Source of the DNA: Polyangiaceae bacterium
Lineage (GTDB): Bacteria > Myxococcota_A > Polyangia > Polyangiales > Polyangiaceae
DNA length: 64,000 nucleotides
Reading direction: 5' to 3'
Assembly (NCBI GenBank): GCA_016719945.1
Contig: JADJYE010000002.1
Span: forward strand, 248,001 to 312,000
Every line of letters begins with the position of its first letter. The first letter of the stretch is position 1. Both the position numbers and the translations under genes were made by a program. The notes beneath the pieces were generated by a model. That model saw only the letters and a program-made list of their open reading frames with translations, did not search any database and was not told where the DNA came from. Positions 52,965 through 59,613 of this stretch are shown here, piece by piece.

Positions 52965-54424
52965 TATTTCTGCCGTCGCTCCATGCAGCGCTTGCGGCAG
53001 TAGTTCGGGCCGGGGTTGCAGTGAGCGCAGGGATCCAACGCGGGACGCGGGGTCGTGGCCGTTGGCGGGGGAGGCGGTGGTGGAGTCGGGGGCGCCGTGA
53101 GGCTCGGGGCGCTCGTCGGGGGCGCGCTCGACGCTGCGCTCGCCGGCGTGCTCGACGCTGCGCTGGAGGCCGGCTCGGGGGGCGCGACCGTTGCGACGGT
53201 CTCGACGCTGTTCGCCACCTGCTCCCCGGTCGCCGTGGCCTCGCTGCTCGCTGCGCGAGGGCCGCTCGCCTTGCGCTTGGTTCCTCGGCTGACGAAGGCG
53301 AGCGCAACCCCAGCCACGACCAGCAGCGCGACGACGGCCGCGACCCACGGCCATCGCCTGGGTCGTCGGCGAGCGACGACGGCGAGTGGGGGGATCACCG
53401 GTGGAGCCGTCACGAGCGGCGCGGCTCCTAGCTCGGTCGTCGGCGGTGCAGGACCCGGCGTCCCGTGGAGCGGCGCCGCCTGCCACGAGGGCTCGAGCGC
53501 AGCGGGCGCGCGCGTCTGCACCACGGCGGTGCCGCTGGTGGTCGTCGAGAAGATCTCCCACGCTGCCGCGCGCGGATCGACCGCCGTCGCGCCGACCATG
53601 GCCGCGAGCGCGCTGGCAGCCTGGCCCGCAGATGGGAAGCGCGCGGCTGGATCGAGGGCGACGCAGCGCGCGAAAAAATCGTCGAACCCGAAGGGGAGCG
53701 CGACGGGCGAGCGGCGGCTCGGAGGCTCGTAGATCCCGGCCAGGATCTCTGCGTAGAGCTCGCCGATCGAGTCCGCGCGCCAGTAAGGCCGACCCGCGAG
53801 CATGCGGAACGCGAGCAGGCCGAGCGCCCACACGTCCACGGCGTGGGAGAGCGCGCCCTTGCGGGTCTGCTCCGGGGCCATGTAGAGGGGCGTGCCGCCC
53901 GCGACGGTGTGCGTCGAGACTCCCTGGAGGAGCTTGGCGATCCCGAAGTCGAGGATCTTCACGACCAGCGCCCCGTCCTCGTCGCGCGTCAGGTAGACGT
54001 TCTGGGGCTTCAGGTCGCGGTGCACGACGCCGGCGCCGTGCGCCTTGTCGAGTCCCCTGGCGAGCTGCAGGACGATGGTGCCAGCGAGAGGAGCGCTGAG
54101 CGGACCGCGGTCCCGGAGCACGTCTCCGAGCTCGACGCCGGCCAAGAGCTCCATCACGAGGAAGGGGATCCCGCTCTCGAGCCCCGCGTCCGTCACCGCG
54201 ACGACGTGGCGGCTCTGGATCAGCGCGGAGATGCGCGCCTCCTGGGCGAACCGGCCCTGCAGATCCGGATCGGCGACGATCTCGGGTCGCATCGTCTTGA
54301 GCGCCACCTTGACCCGGGTCGCGACGTGCTCGGCCTCGTAGACCGCGCCCATCCCACCGGACTTGAGCGCGCGGAGGATCCTGTAGCGACCTCCGAAGAC
54401 CGACCCCGGCAACAGCGTCGTCAT
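52964..54424 (-). CDS. Ser/Thr protein kinase with one membrane helix
   Basis: Hanks-type kinase of 486 residues. LKSGGMGAVYEA, VALKTMRPEIV, VVHRDLKPQNVYL, ILDFGIAKLL and AGGTPLYMAPEQT are all present. A single membrane helix near residues 355-377 (WPWVAAVVALLVVAGVALAF) separates it from a Ser/Ala/Thr/Pro-rich external region. The protein ends in a small Cys cluster (CAHCNPGPNYCRKRC) that could bind metal or form disulfides outside the membrane. It starts at ATG 54424, 14 bases after the tesB stop, and is flanked by tesB-derived direct repeats. Confidence 0.9.
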   Translation of the reverse strand: MTTLLPGSVFGGRYRILRALKSGGMGAVYEAEHVATRVKVALKTMRPEIVADPDLQGRFAQEARISALIQSRHVVAVTDAGLESGIPFLVMELLAGVELGDVLRDRGPLSAPLAGTIVLQLARGLDKAHGAGVVHRDLKPQNVYLTRDEDGALVVKILDFGIAKLLQGVSTHTVAGGTPLYMAPEQTRKGALSHAVDVWALGLLAFRMLAGRPYWRADSIGELYAEILAGIYEPPSRRSPVALPFGFDDFFARCVALDPAARFPSAGQAASALAAMVGATAVDPRAAAWEIFSTTTSGTAVVQTRAPAALEPSWQAAPLHGTPGPAPPTTELGAAPLVTAPPVIPPLAVVARRRPRRWPWVAAVVALLVVAGVALAFVSRGTKRKASGPRAASSEATATGEQVANSVETVATVAPPEPASSAASSTPASAASSAPPTSAPSLTAPPTPPPPPPPTATTPRPALDPCAHCNPGPNYCRKRCMERRQK

Positions 54425-54438
54425 GGCTGAGCAGCCCC

Positions 54439-55311
54439 CTACCCCTTCGGCGCGTGCCTCCGGATCAGCCCCTCTTGCGCGGTCGACACCACGAGCTGCC
54501 CGTCGCGCGTGAAGATGCGGCCGCGCACGAGGCCCCGCGCGCCGCTCGCGGCGGGGCTGTCGATCACGTACAGCAGCCACTCGTCGACGCGGAACGGGCG
54601 GTGGAACCACATCACGTGGTCGAGGCTCGCGACCTGCATCCCCGGGGTGAGCCAGGTGGCGCCGTGGGGCAGCAGGGCCGTGGTGATGAAGCCGTGGTCC
54701 GACGCGTAAGCGAGCAGATACGCGTGGAGCGCGGGCTCGTCGGGCAGGGGGCCGATCGTCTTCAGCCACACCATGCGGCTCGGCGGGCGCGGCTTCGGCA
54801 GAAACGGGTCGTCGGGCTCCTCCACCGGCCGCAGCTCGAACGGGTGCTGCGCGAGGGCGCGGTCGCGCAGCAGCTTGGGCAGGCGGTGGGCGAACGCCGC
54901 CGCGCGCTCTTGCTCGGTCAGCACCGACTCGGGCGCCGGCGCCTCGGGCATCGCGTCCTGGTGATCGAAGCCTTGCTCCGGCTTCTGGAACGAGGCGGCC
55001 AGGTTGAAGATCGGCTGCCCCGCCTGGATCGCCACCACGCGGCGCGTGGTGAACGAGCCGCCGTCGCGGATGCGATCGACGTTGTACACGACGGGGATAT
55101 CGACCCGCCCGGGCCGCAGGAAGTAAGCGTGCAGCGAGTGCACGTGGCGGTCGCTCGGGGCGGTCTGTACCGCGGCGGACAACGCCTGGCCGAGGACGTG
55201 CCCGCCGAAGAACGTGCCCCAGCCGAGGTCTTGGCTCTGACCTCGGAACAGGTTCTCCTCGATCTTCTCGAGCGCCAGCAGCTGGACCAGATCCCCGAGG
55301 ATGCCGCTCAC
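54439..55311 (-). CDS. tesB: Acyl-CoA thioesterase II (TesB)
   Basis: Double-hotdog thioesterase of 290 residues that hydrolyses acyl-CoA to free fatty acid and CoA. The first hotdog has FRGQSQDLGWGTFFGGHVLG, close to the TesB start, and HSLHAYFLRPG. The second hotdog has YASDHGFITTALLPHG with the catalytic Asp, and ASLDHVMWFHRPF. The start is GTG 55311, overlapping the stop of the upstream membrane-protein gene (GTGA). Two short imperfect copies of parts of this gene are found at 51313-51360 and 52911-52964. Confidence 0.92.
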   Translation of the reverse strand: MSGILGDLVQLLALEKIEENLFRGQSQDLGWGTFFGGHVLGQALSAAVQTAPSDRHVHSLHAYFLRPGRVDIPVVYNVDRIRDGGSFTTRRVVAIQAGQPIFNLAASFQKPEQGFDHQDAMPEAPAPESVLTEQERAAAFAHRLPKLLRDRALAQHPFELRPVEEPDDPFLPKPRPPSRMVWLKTIGPLPDEPALHAYLLAYASDHGFITTALLPHGATWLTPGMQVASLDHVMWFHRPFRVDEWLLYVIDSPAASGARGLVRGRIFTRDGQLVVSTAQEGLIRRHAPKG

Positions 55312-56144
55312 TGTGCGGCCGCCTTCTCGCGGAGCGCGAGGGCGTCGTCGAGGCGCTTTCGCTGGCCGTCGTCGAGCGGCATCTTCGTCTTCTCGAGCTC
55401 GCTCAGGGCCTTGTCGAAATCTTCCTTCGAGGCCGCGTTGAGCGCGCCGTCGAGGCGCTGGTCGAAGCACTCGGTCACCAGGCCCTCGACGCTGCGCAGC
55501 TTGGCGCGCTTCGGGTCGGCCCCTTGGGCGTACGCGTCCTCGAGCGCGGCGCAGCCCTCGGCCACCTTGCCGTCGGTCAGCAGCGCCTCGGCGTCTCGGA
55601 ACTTCCGGGCCGGGTCGTCCTCGTCGAGCTCGAGGCCCGGCGGCTTCATGACCAGGGGCATGAACACGGCGACGAGCGAGAACAGCGCGAGGGCGCCGAC
55701 CACCAGCGCGCCGAGGCCCAAGGTGGAGTCGCTCATCTCTCCGAGCTCGGCCTCGGCGTCGGCGGGCTTGTCGGGCGCGCCCTCCTCCTTCGCGCCGAGG
55801 CCTCGCATCGTGCCGGCGGCGGCCGTGCCCAGGGCGACGACGCCGAGCACCAAGCTGAGCTTGGACAGGCTCGAGGTGCGCTCGTACGCGGCGAGCACGA
55901 CCTTCGTGCGGGTCGGCTCCTCGAGGTCCTTCGCGGCCCGGTCTGCGCGCATGCGAAACGACATGACCGCGCCCACCGTCAGCGTCGCGGCGAGCGCGGT
56001 CAGCCCGAGGGCGGCAAGCCCGATCTTCGCGCCCACGCGTTGCTTCGAACGCACCAGCGACAGCACCCCGGCCCCGACCGCGAGCAGGCCGACGGCGAGG
56101 ATCGCGACGGCCACGACCCCGTGCGCCTTGAACACGTCGACCAT
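55308..56144 (-). CDS. Four-helix membrane protein with coiled C-terminus
   Basis: Membrane protein of 278 residues. Hydrophobic helices lie near 10-32 (VVAVAILAVGLLAVGAGVLS), 40-62, 92-112 and 145-166. The region between helices three and four is acidic and Gly/Lys-rich. After the last helix, 110 residues are helical and highly charged (DPARKFRDAEALLTDGKVAE), possibly TPR-like. No family was recognised. It is the first gene of the tesB transcript and divergent from cysD, 81 bases away. Confidence 0.65.
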   Translation of the reverse strand: MVDVFKAHGVVAVAILAVGLLAVGAGVLSLVRSKQRVGAKIGLAALGLTALAATLTVGAVMSFRMRADRAAKDLEEPTRTKVVLAAYERTSSLSKLSLVLGVVALGTAAAGTMRGLGAKEEGAPDKPADAEAELGEMSDSTLGLGALVVGALALFSLVAVFMPLVMKPPGLELDEDDPARKFRDAEALLTDGKVAEGCAALEDAYAQGADPKRAKLRSVEGLVTECFDQRLDGALNAASKEDFDKALSELEKTKMPLDDGQRKRLDDALALREKAAAQ

Positions 56145-56225
56145 GACGGCTCGCTATAGCCAAAACGGGGGCGCTTCGCACATTTTCTCTCGGAGCGCGG
56201 GGCCCGGTGCTAGAGAGGCTGCGCG

Positions 56226-57140
56226 ATGTCGCTGCCGCCGCCGACCCTGACGCACCTGCGCCAGCTCGAGGCCGAGAGCATTCACATCATCCGGGAGGTC
56301 GCCGCCGAGTTCGACAACCCGGTGATGCTGTACTCCATCGGCAAGGACAGCGCGGCGATGCTGCACCTCGCCAAGAAGGCCTTCCACCCCGGGCCGCTGC
56401 CCTTCCCGCTGTTGCACGTCGACACCACGTGGAAGTTCAAGGCGATGTACGCGGCGCGCGACGAGGTCGCGCGCACGCCCGGCGTCCGGCTGCTGGTCCA
56501 CGTGAACAGCGAGGGCCTCGCTCAAGGCGCCAACCCCTTCGACTGGACGAGCCAGAAGTACACGACCGTCATGAAGACCCACGGCCTGCTCCAGGCCCTC
56601 GGCGCCGGCGGCTACGACGCGGCGTTCGGCGGGGCCCGCAGAGACGAGGAGAAGTCCCGCGCGAAGGAGCGCATCTTCTCGTTCCGCGATCGTGAGGGCC
56701 AGTGGGACCCCAAGAGCCAGCGGCCCGAGCTGTGGAACCTCTACAACGGCCGCGTCGACAAGGGCGAGTCGATCCGCGTCTTCCCGCTCTCCAACTGGAC
56801 CGAGCTCGACGTGTGGCAGTACCTGTGGCTCGAGAGGGTGCCGGTCGTGCCCCTCTACTTCGCCGAGGAGCGCCTGGTCGTCGAGCGCAGCGGCGCCCTC
56901 ATCATGCTCGACGACGAGCGCATGCGCCTCAAGCCGGGCGAGGTGCCCGAGAGGCGGCGCGTGCGCTTCCGCACGCTCGGCTGCTACCCGCTCTCCGGCG
57001 CGGTCGAGAGCACGGCCACCACGCTGCCCGAGGTCATCCGCGAGATGCTGCTGTCCAAGAGCAGCGAGCGCCAAGGCCGCCTCATCGACCACGACGAGGA
57101 AGGCTCGATGGAGACGAAGAAGCGGGAGGGGTACTTTTGA
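56226..57140 (+). CDS. cysD: Sulfate adenylyltransferase subunit 2 (CysD)
   Basis: ATP sulfurylase catalytic subunit of 304 residues, which adenylates sulfate to APS with CysN. The PP-loop SIGKDSAAM is at about residues 37-45 and AAFGGARRDEEKSRAKERI contains the GGxRRDEExSRA signature. FPLSNWTELDVWQYL and GCYPLSGAV near the end are typical. The ATG is 6 bases into a gap with no strong ribosome site. The stop TGA overlaps the TTG start of cysN (TTGA), so the subunits are translationally coupled. Confidence 0.95.
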   Translation: MSLPPPTLTHLRQLEAESIHIIREVAAEFDNPVMLYSIGKDSAAMLHLAKKAFHPGPLPFPLLHVDTTWKFKAMYAARDEVARTPGVRLLVHVNSEGLAQGANPFDWTSQKYTTVMKTHGLLQALGAGGYDAAFGGARRDEEKSRAKERIFSFRDREGQWDPKSQRPELWNLYNGRVDKGESIRVFPLSNWTELDVWQYLWLERVPVVPLYFAEERLVVERSGALIMLDDERMRLKPGEVPERRRVRFRTLGCYPLSGAVESTATTLPEVIREMLLSKSSERQGRLIDHDEEGSMETKKREGYF

Positions 57141-58783
57141 GCGCCGGTCCGCTCGCAGACATCGAGGGGTTCCTCGCCCGCCACGAGCAGAAGGAGCTGG
57201 TGCGCTTCACGACCGTCGGCAGCGTCGATGACGGCAAGTCGACGCTCATCGGCCGCCTGCTGCACGACACCGGGTCGGTGTTCGACGACCAGCTCCGCGC
57301 CGTGCGCAAGGCGAGCGTGGGCCGCGTCGAAGAGGAGATCGACTTCTCGCTGTTCACCGACGGGCTGCTCGCCGAGCGCGAGCAGGGCATCACGATCGAC
57401 GTCGCCTACCGCTACTTCTCGACCGAGAAGCGCAAGTTCATCATCGCCGACACGCCGGGGCACGAGCAGTACACGCGCAACATGGCGACCGGCGCCTCGA
57501 CCGCCGACATCGCCATCATCCTGCTCGACGCGCGCCTCGGCGTGCTCCCGCAGTCCCGCAGGCACGCGACGATCGCGTCGCTGCTCGGCATCTCGCAGCT
57601 GGTCGTCGCCGTGAACAAGATGGACCTCGTCGACTTCGCACAGGGGCGCTTCGCCGAGCTCAAGGCCGAGTTCGCCGCCTTCACCGCCAAGCTCCACTTC
57701 GACGGCGTCTCGTTCGTCCCGGTGTCCGCGAAGCGGGGGGACAACGTCGTCGCGCCCAGCGACCGCACCCCCTGGTACGGCGGGCCGACGCTGCTCGGCC
57801 TGCTCGAGACGCTCCCGGTTCGACGCGCTCGGCCCGACGAGCCGTTCAGGTTCCCCGTCCAGTCGGTGGTCCGCCCGAACCTCGACTACCGCGGCTTCGC
57901 CGGCTTCGTCGCTCGAGGCATCGTCCGCGCGGGCGACGAGGTCGTCGTGCTCCCCTCGGGACGCACCACCCGCATCGCCTCGGTCGACACGTTTGAAGGC
58001 TCCGTCACCCATGCGCCCGCGCCGCTCAGCGTCACCCTGCGCCTGACGGAGGAGGTCGACGTCAGCCGTGGAGAGATGATCGCCGCGCTCCACGACCCGC
58101 CGGTCGCCTCGTGCGACGTCACCGCGACCCTGGTGTGGCTCTCCGAGCGCGCCTTCGATCCTCACCGCAAGCTCCTGCTGAAGCACACCTCCCGCTGGGT
58201 GCCCGCGCGCGTCGCGGCGATCGAGGGCCGTCGCTCCCTCGGGACGCTCGAGCTCGAGCCCACCCCCGCGATCCAGATGAACGACATCGCGGTGGTGAGG
58301 CTGCACACGACGAGGCCGATCTTCACCGACCCGTACGCGATCTGCCGCGCGACCGGCGCCTTCATCCTCGTCGACGCCCTCGACAACGGCACCGTCGCCG
58401 CCGGCATGGTCTCCTCCGCGATCCCCATGCGCGGCCGGCGGGCCGAGGGCCCGGTCACCGCCGAAGAGCGCGCGGAGCGGCTGGGTCACCGGGCCGCGGC
58501 GGTGGCCCTCGCGGGCGAGGCGGTGCGCGTCGAGCGCGCGCTGTTCGAGCGCGGGGTCTTCGCCGTGGCGCTCGAGCCCCAGGCGGCCCTGCCCGAGGTG
58601 GTGGGGCGCCTGTGCAGCGCCGGGCTCGTGGTGCTCCTCGTCGACCTCGACGACGCTCAGCGAGCCGAGTGCCTGAGCCGGGCGGCGCTCGCCCTGGACA
58701 TGCGCGCAACGTCCGGGGACGTCGCGCAGCACATCCTCGAGATCGTGACGGCGGAGCAGGTCGACACCGGCGCGGGCATCTGA
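57137..58783 (+). CDS. cysN: CysN sulfate adenylyltransferase GTPase with relic APS-kinase tail
   Basis: Regulatory GTPase subunit of ATP sulfurylase, 548 residues. G1 GSVDDGKST at about 28-36, then DFSLFTDGLLAEREQGITID, DTPGHEQYTRNM and NKMD, followed by the EF-Tu-like domains (FPVQSVVRPNLDYRGFAGFV). About 110 residues after residue 435 resemble an APS kinase (CysC) joined as in CysNC: AEERAERLGHRAAAVALAG, then LFERGVFAVALE and RLCSAGLVVLLVDL. The P-loop (GLSGSGKST in CysC) is missing and the domain is about 80 residues short, so it should not phosphorylate APS. The start is TTG 57137. Confidence 0.9.
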   Translation: MSAGPLADIEGFLARHEQKELVRFTTVGSVDDGKSTLIGRLLHDTGSVFDDQLRAVRKASVGRVEEEIDFSLFTDGLLAEREQGITIDVAYRYFSTEKRKFIIADTPGHEQYTRNMATGASTADIAIILLDARLGVLPQSRRHATIASLLGISQLVVAVNKMDLVDFAQGRFAELKAEFAAFTAKLHFDGVSFVPVSAKRGDNVVAPSDRTPWYGGPTLLGLLETLPVRRARPDEPFRFPVQSVVRPNLDYRGFAGFVARGIVRAGDEVVVLPSGRTTRIASVDTFEGSVTHAPAPLSVTLRLTEEVDVSRGEMIAALHDPPVASCDVTATLVWLSERAFDPHRKLLLKHTSRWVPARVAAIEGRRSLGTLELEPTPAIQMNDIAVVRLHTTRPIFTDPYAICRATGAFILVDALDNGTVAAGMVSSAIPMRGRRAEGPVTAEERAERLGHRAAAVALAGEAVRVERALFERGVFAVALEPQAALPEVVGRLCSAGLVVLLVDLDDAQRAECLSRAALALDMRATSGDVAQHILEIVTAEQVDTGAGI

Positions 58784-58798
58784 GGCGTCCCGCAGTTT

Positions 58799-58810
58799 GG
58801 TTGATCAACC
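58799..58810. promoter_or_regulatory. Perfect 12-bp palindrome upstream of lipoprotein gene
   Basis: GGTTGATCAACC is a perfect palindrome 30 bases upstream of the Cys-rich lipoprotein start and 16 bases after the cysN stop, in the A/T-richest part of the gap. It is a candidate operator. Confidence 0.4.
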
Positions 58811-58839
58811 CCCGGCTTTGTGGGCATAGCTCGGACGCG

Positions 58840-59559
58840 ATGGAATATCCTCGACGGATGAGCTTGCCTTCTGTGACCCCCAGCGTCCTCGCCCTGACCC
58901 TCCTCCTCGGCGGGTGCGGCGCGAACGTCGTCTTCGGAGAAGACGGCAACCAGGCCGGCGGCGGGGAGGGCGGCGCAGGCGCTTCTGGGGCGACCGGTCC
59001 TGGAACCGGCGCGACCGGGCCGGGCACGGGCGGGGCGCCGACGACCACGTCGAGCATGACGACCGACAACTCGACGGTCAACACGACCGTGGGCCCCGGA
59101 AACCTCTGCGAGCAGCTGTGCAACGACTTCCCCCAGTGTGTCGGGGGCAACTGCATCCAGGAGTGCAACGGGGTCTTCGTCCCGGGCTGCGAGCGTCAGG
59201 CGGCGAGCCTGCTCGAGTGTTACGTCGGCAACCTCCAGCCGAACTGCGAGCTCTCGGGCAACGCCTGTCAGCTCGAGATCGACGAGTTCTCGCAGTGCGT
59301 CGGGACCACCGAGGGATGCTCCACCGACTTCTGCGAGGGCGGCATGGGCGGCTCGTGCACCTGCTTCGGCACGTGCTTCGACGTCGACATCCAACAAGAC
59401 TGCAACGACCAGGGCCCCGGCCCGACCGCGAACTGCGACTGCTTCTTCAACGGGCAGTTCGGGGGCTCGTGTCAGATGGACTTCCTCGAGTGCTCGATCG
59501 AGGGCGGCTGCTGCCAGTTCTTGCTCGAAGGCGGCGTCGGCGGCGGCGGTCCCCAGTAA
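58840..59559 (+). CDS. Cys-rich lipoprotein
   Basis: Predicted lipoprotein of about 239 residues. The signal ends LTLLLGGCG; a Gly/Ala/Thr linker of about 60 residues follows and then a domain with about 27 cysteines (CEQLCNDFPQCVGGNC, then CTCFGTCFDV, CDCFFNG, GGCCQF). The spacing is irregular, unlike the next gene. ATG 58840 and ATG 58858 are both possible starts. It is 54 bases upstream of the 33-repeat lipoprotein in the same orientation, so the two are probably co-expressed surface proteins. Confidence 0.75.
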   Translation: MEYPRRMSLPSVTPSVLALTLLLGGCGANVVFGEDGNQAGGGEGGAGASGATGPGTGATGPGTGGAPTTTSSMTTDNSTVNTTVGPGNLCEQLCNDFPQCVGGNCIQECNGVFVPGCERQAASLLECYVGNLQPNCELSGNACQLEIDEFSQCVGTTEGCSTDFCEGGMGGSCTCFGTCFDVDIQQDCNDQGPGPTANCDCFFNGQFGGSCQMDFLECSIEGGCCQFLLEGGVGGGGPQ

Positions 59560-59613
59560 CAGTCTCGCCCTCGTCACTTTCGCCGGGAGGCTTCTCGGCA
59601 AGGGGTCGGCCTC

